In this document: positions 55,329 through 63,790 of the stretch, piece by piece
Numbering within the stretch: the first letter of the stretch is position 1
How the letters are laid out: each line of letters starts with the position of its first letter
Assembly: GCA_029961685.1 (NCBI GenBank)
Contig: JARWKL010000006.1
Location: 9,554,748 to 9,618,747, forward strand
Direction of reading: 5' to 3'
Source: Aristolochia californica
Lineage: Eukaryota; Streptophyta; Magnoliopsida; Piperales; Aristolochiaceae
DNA length: 64,000 bases
Translations under genes and position numbers: made by a program
Notes under the pieces: generated by a model
Told to the model about the DNA's origin: nothing
Database searches by the model: none
What the model saw: only the letters and a program-made list of their open reading frames with translations

Positions 55329-55826
55329 CTATCCATACTTCAAAGCTTCACTTGCGGCTATTGTTTTTGCAAGGCAGTACCAGTTCCCAGTTGTTCTGCA
55401 GTATACTTTGTCTGACCAGTAAGTCTCATCCATGATTGTATCCTTTGGCCACGTTGTTGGCATAGGAACAACAAAGGGAGAGGAAACAACAATAACCTGT
55501 CTCACGGGTGCCTCAGTAAATGCCTTAGGTACATTGAGGGTACCAGTCACAACAGGCTCAATTAAGTCAATCTCTAGATTGGGGACACTACCCAGAGGGA
55601 TTGGACTTGCAACATGGAAGACTCCAGCATATCCTGCATTAGCCGCACCAAGAGAGACATAAGCCAGCAATTCGGCCCTAAAGAGTTGAATATTTTCAGG
55701 GGCATGATCCAATTTCTTCAAATGTGCAGCTTCAGTGCTGGACTCCATTTCAATCATAATAATTGAATCACTGAGATAATCCTTTGGAGGAATTCCAGCT
55801 TCACAAGTAGACAAAGAAGTGGACAA
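55329..55826 (-). pseudogene. G4 captured fragment of a cinnamoyl-CoA-reductase-like SDR
   Basis: 165 open residues. From residue 33 on: AHLKKLDHAPENIQLFRAEL, GVFHVASPIPLGSVPN, EPVVTGTLNVPKAFTEA, VIVVSS, WPKDTIMDETYWSD, and NWYCLAKTIAASEALKYG with the SDR catalytic Tyr-x-x-x-Lys. This order is that of the plant CCR/DFR-like extended SDR family. The Rossmann start (TGxxGFxAS) and the centre of the substrate domain are missing, so no enzyme can be made. No intron-like gap is seen within the piece, which fits capture of a spliced transcript. The same gene piece is in G5. Confidence 0.8.
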
Positions 55827-55849
55827 AGGGCGTTCACTGCCTGCAGGGA

Positions 55850-56200
55850 AAGGTCTTTTTCTTGTTGTATTTCTTTTTCAACTTTTTCAAGATAGTTTGG
55901 ATCATCAAACCATAGGTCAAGGAGTTCTTTTTTAAGTTCCTCAAAGGATATAGGCTCTTCTAGCTCTAATACGTCATAAAAATGAAATAGTAATTCCCAT
56001 GCCTAAATAACATCACCTGCTAGCTCTGGTGGAAGCCTACTGCTCAAAGGTCGACAAGGAGGAGGAACTCTCGGTTCATTATACAAATCCTCATTGCACT
56101 GTTTCTTAGATTTTCTGAGCAAGTCATCACTATGGGACCCTAAATAAGTCCTCCTCATATAATATTGGCAACAAGAGTGGGCCTCAAGAAGTTTTTCCAT
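55850..56200 (-). pseudogene. G4 captured DDT-domain-like fragment
   Basis: One frame with one stop reads PRVPPPCRPLSSRLPPELAG, then AWELLFHFYDVLELEEPISF, then EELKKELLDLWFDDPNYLEK, then a Glu/Lys helix. The LPPELAGDVxxxWELLFxFYxVLxLxxPxSFEELxxxL layout resembles the DDT domain of chromatin-remodelling proteins (DNA binding). The identification is by eye. A domain search with this segment would settle it. Confidence 0.5.
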
Positions 56201-56619
56201 ATATGTTGGACAAATTCCCCATCCAATCCAAATCTATCGTGGTCTAACCTTTTTGCAATAGCTCCACATGTCATTGCAAGTTCACTCTCACTATGAATTC
56301 CAAGAGAAGTATATATACCAGTAGTAGAACTGCAAAATTTAGTCAGTAGGTCAACACTGCCGTCAGCTCTAGGGTGAGTTCCATTCAAGCCGTGCTTACA
56401 TAGAAAATGAAAGCTACCTGACTTTCTATAAACTTCAGAACAAGCATTAACAATAGGCAAAATGTACTCCATTGGTCCCAAATCCTCACAAATTGTTGTA
56501 TTTGCAACATGGGACGGAGTGTTGGTGTCCGTATCATACATCTCATCATCCCAGTCTATAAATGTTGCATATAAACTCGTCACAGAATCGAGAGAAACCT
56601 TGATAGAAAGTGGAATCAT
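56155..56619 (-). pseudogene. G4 captured host-like fragment, unassigned
   Basis: 154 open residues with balanced composition unlike the AT-rich neighbours: YATFIDWDDEMYDTDTNTPS, GPMEYILPIVNACSEVYRKS, HSESELAMTCGAIAKRLDHD, FGLDGEFVQHIW. It reads like part of a cellular protein. It overlaps the next frame (55850-56200) by a shift, so both may belong to one captured nuclear gene, but I do not know which. Confidence 0.45.
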
Positions 56620-56699
56620 GATTGAACACAGAAGCTCAAACCGAAGAGGTATGACTAGTAATTCATACCATGGCTATCGAGCATTATTAGTGACTGGGC

Positions 56700-57012
56700 G
56701 AGGAACCACACTATCTTGTAACATCTTGTTAAACAATCCAATAGGAAATTCAAAGTAATCCACTCTAAACAACCCAGGGATCAAACCAGTGTAAGTTTGA
56801 ACGTTAGGACAAACACCTCTATTTCTCATGTCAATGAGCAAATCACATGCTTCCTTAAGATGACCAGCATTACAAAGACCATGAAGGAAACACGAATAAG
56901 TAACAGAGTGTGGCGGAGAACCTGCCTTGACCAGTCTATCAAAAACCAGAGATGCCGAATCAAAGCTGCCATTTTGACAATGCCTCACGACTGCGTGGAC
57001 GAGGGTGCTCCA
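56700..57012 (-). pseudogene. G4 captured PPR fragment
   Basis: About 104 residues with pentatricopeptide units: SLVFDRLVKAGSPPHSVTYS, FLHGLCNAGHLKEACDLLID, MRNRGVCPNVQTYTGLIPGL, then FNKMLQDSVVP. The V-T-Y-S-x-L-x-x-G-L-C-x-A-G pattern every 35 residues marks P-class PPR repeats, which bind organellar RNA in plants. Only about 2.5 repeats are present and there is no start. The frame (56674-57291) begins in Pro/Arg-rich gag-side sequence. Confidence 0.8.
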
Positions 57013-57640
57013 TTGGATTGCCGAGAAGAAGATTGAAACTGATAGCTGTTGGCCGGAAGCCAATTCCCCCCGAAATTTTTTTCTGAGCCACGCCCACCCA
57101 ATTTGGAAGTTGGGTTCCCACGGTTTGGCTGAGAGGGGGATTGCCAGTGGGAGATGATGGTCGGAAGTCACATCCCATTGGATAAGTTTCCAACGGTGAT
57201 TCCTCATTTTTCGGTGGACTCTTGTTTTTGCCGGTGCTGGTAGATTGTCAGAGACAGAGGAGGGAGGGTCGAATTGATTCGCCGTGACCAAGGCAGATGG
57301 GAATACTTTCGTCTACTGTATGGGAAGATGTGCGGCTGGCCGTGAGAAGGGGATTTGGGAGGTCGAACCCAAATCAGTCTGTATCGATGGGATTTGGGCA
57401 GAAATGTCTTCCGATTTCCCAAAATCTGGGTCCTGCCTTTTGATATCGGGAGGTCGGAAAGCTTTTCCGAGTCTGTGATCCTTTGAACTGGAAGCGTCTG
57501 TTGTGCAGCAAGAGGTATGGCTTCCCGTGAGACAGGGGTGGGGAAAAACCCCTCCGGTGTGCACGATTTGGGGTCGCCGCCGTCTGGTGTCAGAATTTGA
57601 GGAGCTTTTCCGTGACCAAGAGCTCCCAAATTGGCATTTT
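57013..57640 (-). other. G4 body between gag start and captured genes
   Basis: GC-richer stretch with two overlapping Ser/Pro/Arg-rich minus frames (57204-57629 and 57313-57828) but no recognisable domain. It may be gag linker or untranslated sequence of a captured transcript. Confidence 0.4.
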
Positions 57641-57994
57641 GGCCTACGAAGGTTGTGCTGGGCGCAGAGGAGCCCTAGGTGGGGGCGGGGTTTGATGGTG
57701 CAGAAGTGGTGGGGTTGGGGGTGGGCAAGAATGGTGGTGCTTGACGAAAAGAGTGGAATTGCCCAACGACATCTGACCATGACCCACTTCCTCATCCAGT
57801 AGCCATATGATCCGCTGTAAATTTTCATTCACGGCGTACATGTTCGTTTTGATTTCCTCCATGGCCTGCACCTTGGCCTGATGCTGTTTCTTCATAACTG
57901 GACGTTGTTCCACCAAATATCGACGCAAATCCTCCCAGGAAAATGAATCACCACAGGTTGTCCGCTCTGATACCAAGAAGATGTTATGCCCCAT
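57641..57994 (-). pseudogene. G4 gag N-terminus
   Basis: 116 residues: the VSERTTCGDSFSWEDLRRYL opening matches the G3 opening (VSDRTTLGDSS). A helix (QAMEEIKTNMYAVNENLQRI) and a Pro/His-rich segment (HHHSCPPPTPPLLHHQTPPP) follow, as in G3. It stops before the conserved gag core. This shows that G4 derives from a gypsy element of the G3 type. Confidence 0.75.
57964..57975 (-). other. G4 primer-binding site
   Basis: The minus strand reads TGGTATCAGAGC, a perfect initiator tRNA-Met complement, 6 nt after the 5' LTR. Confidence 0.9.
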
Positions 57995-58275
57995 TTCGGA
58001 TCAACCACCGGACGATTTCTTCCAGCGTGGGGAGGAAGGGAATGAGCCTTAAAGGAGGCTTGACCTTGGACCTCAGAGGGAGAATCCGACCTAGACCTCT
58101 CAGGAAGAATTTGACCTGTTTAATTCTAATTTTCTCAATACTTAATTTTTTCATTCATCTCTCCTCCCTATATAGGGAGTTAGGGAAAACATGCCAAAGG
58201 CCATAAGTTCAACAAATTACAAATAAACCCCTAATGAATAGAAATTTCAAATAAACTCCTAATGAGTCCATAACA
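57982..58275 (-). mobile_element. G4 5' LTR
   Basis: 294 bp, same ends as the other LTR but with only about two ~28 bp minisatellite units (58225-58265), which explains the 84 bp shorter length. Followed by TCGCC. Confidence 0.9.
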
Positions 58276-58280
58276 TCGCC

Positions 58281-59700
58281 ACACTCACTGTATTGTTCTC
58301 AACGCTACAGTTACTCTTCGACAGTCTTTTAGTTCTTTCTAAATGAGGAGACATATCAAAGAACTGTGCCCGTTACGGGTTAAGTGGAAAACTCTTACAA
58401 CTCAAGGTTAAGAAATTAACCAAAGAGTTAAAAGAACTCACCGAAAGGCATGATATGCCAAGGTCCACTGGAACTTCTACCGGATGTCCATCGAGAGAAA
58501 AGGAAGCAACAACGTCCACTACAAGCAGACGGATGATTGTAATGTTTTGATAAACACAGGTCCACCTAGGATTTCTACCAGTCATGCCAGGCATGAGAAG
58601 GAAACCACAACCCAATCTTCTTTGAAGATAGGGGAATGAGGGATTTCTACCTGCTAGTCCAGAGCTGGAAAGGAAACCTTAACAATTTCTTCGAAATCAG
58701 AATCAGGGAGTTTCACCTGCCAGTCTGAAGCTGGAAAGGAAGTCATAACAGATCCATCTCTGATGGAAATGGACTTATCTAGTAATGAATTTTTATTCAA
58801 GAAAAAATTGGTTACCCCGTCTTAGTTTACAAGGTTGCAAAGCCTAAACCAAGTAAACAAGTTTTATAACTCTGAGTTTCTAAAGAAATTTAAAATTTTG
58901 AAACTTTCAAACATCATGTCTAAGGAACCCTCACTACGTCCTCAAAAGGTGGACAACGTTTGTTTAAAAATTGAGTCCGACCACACCCTTCAATTGCAAA
59001 GATGGAACAAGTAAATCGGACATGGGATGAACACTCCCTTCTTCACAACCGAGTCCAGTAACAATTGGAATCAAGTGAAACTGTGTCAACACATAGACTC
59101 GAAATATGCATCCATACTTTATTCCTATGGATTCATAAAGCAGATAGTGCTTCAAGCCACCGATTTATCAGTTTTGGAGAAGTTTCCAAAAGAGATTAAG
59201 GAGACTTGCAAAAGTTTTATCTCCATAACAAAAAGCAAAGGAATCAAGATTAATTTTGTTTCCTGCATAGCTGAGATTGTTACTGACATCAAGATGTTTC
59301 CAAGCATTTCTGTAGTAACTCTTGAAGGCATCAAAGAAGGTGAAGCAACACTGGAATATGATCCCAAACATATTCCAAAGGCGAAGCCATGCCCCGAAGT
59401 AGTCTAGCCAACCAGACGAATACAAGGGCTCAAACTTCTGACACAGTAATACAATAGCTGGTTCAGAAGAAGAAAAACATTATCTACAAGACATCCGTCC
59501 CACTGACAATCGTCTCGAAGAGCTATAAAGAGACTCCTGCACCTGTTCAGACCAGTCTCAAAGTAACGCTGAAGAAACTCCTCAGAGGAAATATTTCCTT
59601 CACGAAAAATACAAAGAAAGGCTTCTGCAAGATGGCCCAAATGACTTTTCCAAAAGAACACACCTGTAGATTGTGCACTAAAAGGCAGCTGTCTGAATGA
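58281..59700 (+). pseudogene. EPRV E5 post-RNase H ORF (main part)
   Basis: Its first 16 codons (MDPLSNTLTDLAVAIA) are at 54499-54546, left of G4; the rest resumes at 58281 with TLTVL. It holds the coiled-coil KLTKELKELTERH (about 58405-58450), a decayed middle, and an open stretch 59027-59407 with NQVKLCQHIDSKYASILYSY, DLSVLEKFPKEIKETCKSF and LEGIKEGEATLEYDPKHIPK. The C-terminus FPKEHTCRLCTKRQLSE ends at TGA 59698-59700, the conserved stop. Family not recognised. Confidence 0.6.
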
Positions 59701-59713
59701 ACAGTTAGCAGCC

Positions 59714-60130
59714 ATGTCAGTAGACACTACAACCGACAAGACAATAGCCACTCATGCACAAGACAAAATCAAAGTCAGCAAAGGCGGCTACAAACGATTC
59801 CTATACGTCATCAACATGATGTCACAAGAAGAAAAGTATTTACTACCCCTGTTTTTGGCACAAAAAGGTATTAATGAAAGGGAAAAAAAGGAAAACCAAA
59901 AAGACAAAAGTTACCCTTTGTCTTTAAACACAGACCTTTCAATTAAGGGTAAAAGAGGAAATAAAAAAACCCCCGCGGCTATAAAACCGAAGCTCTCCCA
60001 ATGGTTGAGACATTCAAAAAACACTCCACTTTTTCATTCGAAGAAGAAGAAGAAGGCGATTTTCAGTGAGAATCCTCTGACAACTTCCTCAAAGCACGAT
60101 ATGTGCAAAACAGCCGTAATGGCTAAGTAG
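59714..60130 (+). CDS. EPRV E5 Lys-rich ORF spanning the promoter
   Basis: 138 residues, open, starting MSVDTTTDKTIATHAQ. It contains one VSKGGYK unit, MMSQEEKYLLPLFL, a very basic segment (REKKENQKDKSYPLSLN, KGKRGNKKTPAAIKPK) and FHSKKKKKA, ending CKTAVMAK. The reading frame is also partly kept in E6 (61871-62116: RKTKKTKSYTLSLNTD to CKTTVMAE) and in E3. It runs through the TATA box (codons for AIKPK), so the 3' half may be open only because promoter sequence is conserved for other reasons. Charge suggests nucleic-acid binding; nothing more can be said. Confidence 0.4.
   Translation: MSVDTTTDKTIATHAQDKIKVSKGGYKRFLYVINMMSQEEKYLLPLFLAQKGINEREKKENQKDKSYPLSLNTDLSIKGKRGNKKTPAAIKPKLSQWLRHSKNTPLFHSKKKKKAIFSENPLTTSSKHDMCKTAVMAK
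59806..59989 (+). promoter_or_regulatory. EPRV E5 promoter: as-1-like pair and TATA
   Basis: CGTCA at 59806-59810 and TGATGTCA at 59818-59825 form an as-1-like bZIP pair, ~155-175 bp upstream of CTATAAAACC (59980-59989). The conserved AAAGTTACCCTTTGTCTTT lies between, at about 59907-59930. The arrangement is shared with E2, E3 and E6. In caulimoviruses as-1 pairs bind TGA-type bZIP factors; activity here is not tested. Confidence 0.65.
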
Positions 60131-60855
60131 TATAGAGGGATCTGACCGCTAGCACAGTCGGTAACTTCGTGATTTATGTAGCTATGTAGTTTTTATTTTT
60201 CCTTTTTTATGGATATGTATTGTTTTTATTTTTTGTCAAACAATATTTTATATTTCTACATGTTTGTAATATTTCAATTCATACAGTGAATGTTATACTG
60301 TTCATCTTCCGTATATGAATCTCCACAATATTTTTTTTTACTATTCTAAAGTTACTGTACATTTTTACTCTTCATGTTTACTATTCACTCGTAAATAGTA
60401 ATAGTATCGAGATAGTGCCAAATAAGACAGAAGCTAGAGACTTGGAATTATTCGGCTATGCTCCGAGATAGAAAATGAAACGGGGTTGTGCTCTGCCCTA
60501 CTGAACCAGCCATGAAGCCACAACGATTGACATGCTCAGCTTGGGGACCTCTGAAAACCGTGAGGACGTATAAACGATTGCCCACGTTGTGGAAAGCCGG
60601 CAGGAATAGGGTCAAACCCCGAAGAAGTTCTGAGTAGCAGTAGAAGTCATGTTGGACCTATTAGATAACTATTAAAAATAGACTCAAACGAGTAAATAGT
60701 AGTGACATGTGGTAAGAACTAGCAGGAATATTAATGGTGAAATGATAGAAATGTATGAATAGGACTGTATGAATAGTATTGTGTGAGTCATTGTTATTTT
60801 TTTGCTGCCCCCATCTCCTATCATAAATGTCAGTGTGTTCCCGTTGATTTTAAAA
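59990..60855 (+). other. EPRV E5 leader
   Basis: 0.87 kb between TATA and the first primer site, homologous to the other leaders. It includes CTAGAGACTTGGAATTATTC (about 60436-60455), a short-repeat zone of TACTATTC/TACTGTTC (about 60285-60400) and small AUG frames. No long ORF. Confidence 0.7.
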
Positions 60856-60930
60856 TGGTATCAGAGCAATAATGCTTTTGGTATCATACTAGGCTGTTAT
60901 AGTTCCATTGTTTTAAAATGGTATCAGAGC
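60856..60930 (+). other. Duplicated Met-tRNA primer site of E5
   Basis: Two perfect TGGTATCAGAGC sites, at 60856-60867 and 60919-60930, in a 63 bp direct repeat (AAAATGGTATCAGAGCAATA onward). A third, decayed unit (AATTGGTAACACAAC) follows near 60977-60991. Confidence 0.85.
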
Positions 60931-61642
60931 AATAGTACTTTTGGTATCATATTAGGCTGTTGTAGTTGTTGTGTTTAAATTGGTAACACAACGAGGGAAG
61001 CGGAACTAGAAACTTAGGAATAAGGGCAGTGGAAAACAATGATGACTCACACAATATTATTCAGTTAATCCAATTCATATATCTTATCATTTCACATTTT
61101 AGTGACGAGGGCATCAGAACTAGAAACCTAGGAATAAGGGCAGCGAAAAACAATGATGACTCACACAATACTATTCATCTGGTGATATTCATACATCCTA
61201 TCATTTCACCATGCCTGCTACTATCTGTTTCTACCACATGTTACTGCTCTTTACTCATTTTCAATTTTTAATAGCTATCTAATAGGCCCAACATGATTTA
61301 TGCTGCTACTTAGAACTTCTTCGGGGTTTGACCCTATTCCTGTCGGCTTACCATCATGTGGTCTAAAGTGTTATAACAACATCGCGGTTTTTAGAGGTCC
61401 ATGTTAACCAATGCGGCTCCATGTTTGCTTCAGCAGGGTAGAGCTCAACTCCGTTTCGTTTTCTACCTTGGAGCGTAGTCGAATGATTCTAAGTCTCAAC
61501 TTCTATCTTATTTGGCACTATTTCGATACGATTACTATTGACGAGTGAACAGTAAACATGAACATAAATCATGAACAGTAAAAAAGAACAATACTTTTGA
61601 ACAGTAACTTTTGAATAGTAAAAACAAACACAGTGAAGATTC

Positions 61643-61685
<43 letters not shown>
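61643..61685. repeat. (TA)n(TG)n compound microsatellite
   Basis: About 10 TA units, then about 11 GT units, at the point in the E6 leader where E1 has a short CATATATATAGATG. It looks like expansion of a viral seed. Confidence 0.95.
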
Positions 61686-62000
61686 GAACATAAAAAATAA
61701 CAACAAATACTGTACAAATTGAAATATTACAAACATACGGATTGCGGAAATATAAAATATTATCAAAAAAAATATAAAAACATACATATCCTTAAAAAAG
61801 GAAAATAAAAACTACATATCTACATAACTCCCGAAGTTACCGACCGTGCTACCGATCGGTTCTCTCTTTACTATTCAGCCATTACGGTTGTTTTGCACAT
61901 ACCATTCTTTAAGGAAGTTGTCGAAGGATGATCGCCGAAAATCTTCTTTGAATGAAAGAGTGGAGTGTTTTTCAAATGACCCAACCATTGGGAGAGCTTC

Positions 62001-62275
62001 GGTTTTATAGCCACGGGGGCTTTTTTCTTTCCTCTTTTACCCTTAGTTGAAGGGTCTGTGTTTAAAGACAAAGTGTAACTTTTTGTCTTTTTGGTTTTCC
62101 TTTTCTGCCCTTGCATTATTACCTTTCGGCTCCTAAAGCAGGGGTAGTAAAGACTTTTCCTCTTGTGACGTCATGTTGTTGACGTATAGGAATCTTTTGT
62201 AACCGCCTTTGCTGACCTTTGTGGGGCTGCCTTTGCTGACTTTTGAAGCCGCCTTTGCTAACTTTGATTTTATCT
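62001..62275 (-). promoter_or_regulatory. EPRV E6 promoter, as-1-like pair, VSKGG repeats
   Basis: CTATAAAACC at 62001-62010 (minus). TGACGTCA (62166-62173) and TGACG (62180-62184) ~156-180 bp upstream form the best as-1-like pair in the window. Three to four ~24 bp GTCAGCAAAGG units are at 62200-62275. The conserved AGTTACACTTTGTCTTT block is at about 62065-62085. Confidence 0.65.
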
Positions 62276-62284
62276 TTTGCCTGA

Positions 62285-62722
62285 GTGGCTGCTGACTTGT
62301 CGGATGTAGTGTCTCTTGACATGGTTGTTGACTGTTCATTTGGACAACTGCCTTTCTGTGCACAATCTACACATGTGCTCTTGTGGAAACGTCTTCTGTG
62401 CCATCTTGCAAAAGCCTTCCTTTGTATTTTTCCTGAACAGGAGATTTCCTCTAAGGAGTTTCTTCAGCGCTACTTCAATACTAGTTTCAGATGTTTAAAT
62501 TTCTTTAAAAACTCAAACTCATTAAAACTTGTTTTTCCTAGTTTATTTAGGGTTTACAACCTTGTAAATTCAAACGGGGTAACCAATTTTGTCTTGAATA
62601 AAAATTCATTACTAGACAAATCCGTTTACATCAGAGATGGATCCGTTATGAATTCCTTTCCAGCTTGAGACTGGCAGGTAGAAGTCCCTTATTCCAATTT
62701 TGACAAAATCACTATGGTTTCC
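62285..62722 (-). pseudogene. EPRV E6 post-RNase H ORF fragment
   Basis: Minus-strand remnants: the C-terminal Cys region (about 62330-62400) and, after an internal deletion near 62490, the conserved block around VTPFEFTRL and the FNEFEFLKK helix (62500-62600). Then the upstream DPSLM-type segment to 62680. Cut at 62722 by the G5 LTR. Confidence 0.6.
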
Positions 62723-63100
62723 TGTTTTGGCCCATTTCGGATCAACCACCGGATGATTTCTTCCAGCGTGGGGAGGAAGGGATTGAGCCTTGAAGGAGGC
62801 TCGACCTTGGACCTCAAAGGGAGAATCCGACCTAGACCTCTCAGGGACAATCTAACATGTTTAATCTAATTTTCTCAATACTTACTTTCTTCATTCATAT
62901 CACGTCCCTATATAGGGAGTTAGGGAAAACATGCCAAAGGCCATAAGTTCTACAAATTAGAAATAAACCCCTAATGTTCAACAAATTACAAATAAACCCA
63001 TAATGAATAGAAATTGCAAATAAACCCCTAATGAATAGAAATTGCAAATAAACCCCTAATGAATAGAAATTGAAAATAAACCCCTAATGAGTCCATAACA
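62723..63100 (-). mobile_element. G5 3' LTR
   Basis: 378 bp starting TGTTTTGGCCCATTTCGG (plus) and ending CCATAACA, closely matching the G4 LTRs. The ~28 bp minisatellite has about five units at 62950-63090, one of them altered. Confidence 0.85.
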
Positions 63101-63540
63101 TTACTCCCATCCTGGAGAACGAGCTTGTCCTCAAGCTCAATGTAGAATTGCTTGTTCGTAAAAAAATAGAGCAACCTAGCAGAGGAGCAAACTTTTTTTT
63201 TTCCTGAACTCATCACCCGCTCAGAGCTCAGACAAATATCATCATCACCATTGACAAAATTTTGAGGATAATTATACTGTGAAAACATGCTCGGTAACTT
63301 GTCAACTAAATCATCTGTCCGTATTGCATGGGGGCCACATATGGATCTCCTAGATGTATCTGATCTTGCATAGATAAGGAGAAGAGGTTCAACTACATCT
63401 CAGACAGCAACTATGCGCCGGATAATGTGTTTCTGTCCATACTCCAAAGCTGCACTTGCGACTGCTGTTGTTGCAAGGTAGTACCAATTCCCAGTGGTTC
63501 TGTAGTATACTTTGTCTGACCAGCAAGTCCTTCCATCTGA
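63101..63540 (-). pseudogene. G5 captured CCR-like SDR fragment
   Basis: Right to left on the minus strand: TCWSDKVYYRTTGNWYYLAT with the NWY motif, ALEYGQKHIIRRIVAV, PLLLIYARSDTSRRSICGPH, DDLVDKLPSMFSQYNYPQNF and DDDICLSSERVMSS. This is the same gene piece as in G4, including the same jump from the catalytic region to the C-terminal part with ~60 residues missing. The shared gap suggests one capture before the two copies diverged. At the left end ELEDKLVLQDG is gypsy terminal coding sequence. Confidence 0.75.
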
Positions 63541-63790
63541 ATATGAAGGTGCAATGAGGCTCTTTATAAGCGCACAGGTATGAGACAAATGCCTTGACTC
63601 CTTTCTCCATAAACCCACTAGTTACGTAACATATAAATATGGCCCACAACCATTCTCCAACAACCTGTCTAAGAGACCAGCAACAGTGGTAGAACCTCTC
63701 GCCTTTCCTGTGGAAAGATAGCCAATCAATGTGGTCTTCTTCAAGAACGTCTTGATCCTTCTGCAAGTCATTCAGCAAAACACCATAGGG
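63530..63790 (-). pseudogene. G5 captured fragment(s), helicase C-terminus-like
   Basis: FMEKGVKAFVSYLCAYKEPH followed by CTFIFRWK (63530-63613) resembles the C-terminal extension (DUF4217) of SPB4/DDX55-type DEAD-box RNA helicases, where KAFVSYxRAYxxHxCxxIFRxK is typical. The 59 residues before it (63614-63790) are not recognised and may belong to another captured exon. Identification is by eye. Confidence 0.5.

Larger units (their letters stand above)
54547..58275 (-). mobile_element. Gene-capturing gypsy-type LTR element G4
   Basis: LTRs at 54547-54924 and 57982-58275 with TGTTATG/CATAACA ends, and a perfect TCGCC target duplication (54542-54546 and 58276-58280) in the EPRV E5 post-RNase H ORF. 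The minus-strand primer site (57964-57975) and polypurine tract (54925-54938) show orientation. The body has only a gag N-terminus; in place of protease, RT and integrase it carries host-like fragments: PPR, an unassigned segment, DDT-like and a cinnamoyl-CoA-reductase-like SDR. It is therefore non-autonomous and must have moved in trans. Confidence 0.9.
46059..60975 (+). mobile_element. Endogenous caulimovirid copy E5, split by G3 and G4
   Basis: A plus-strand copy in three blocks: 46059-48122 (coat protein, protease), 53271-54546 (RT, RNase H, start of post-RNase H ORF) and 58281-60975 (rest of that ORF, promoter, leader, primer sites). The two interrupting elements have perfect 5 bp target duplications, and the flanks rejoin exactly as in E2, so the insertions came after EPRV integration. 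The 5' end is lost at the G2 LTR. Confidence 0.9.
61016..62722 (-). mobile_element. Endogenous caulimovirid copy E6, partial
   Basis: Minus-strand leader (61016-62000), promoter and the C-terminal part of the post-RNase H ORF (to 62722), cut by the G5 LTR. It lies tail-to-tail with E5, so leader and promoter form a large inverted repeat centred near 61000. A ~105 bp tandem duplication of the leader start (GGAACTAGAAACTTAGGAAT and the following AACAATGATGACTCACAC) is at about 61015-61215. Confidence 0.8.

Noticed and set aside
55329..55826. A functional CCR or other SDR gene.
   Set aside because: It lacks the Rossmann start and the mid region, is inside LTRs and is followed by unrelated sequence. 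A captured fragment.
60856..60930. A tRNA gene near TGGTATCAGAGC.
   Set aside because: This is the complement of a tRNA 3' end used as primer site; there is no cloverleaf around it.
61643..61685. Regulatory Z-DNA element at (TA)n(TG)n.
   Set aside because: Nothing supports function; simple slippage product.
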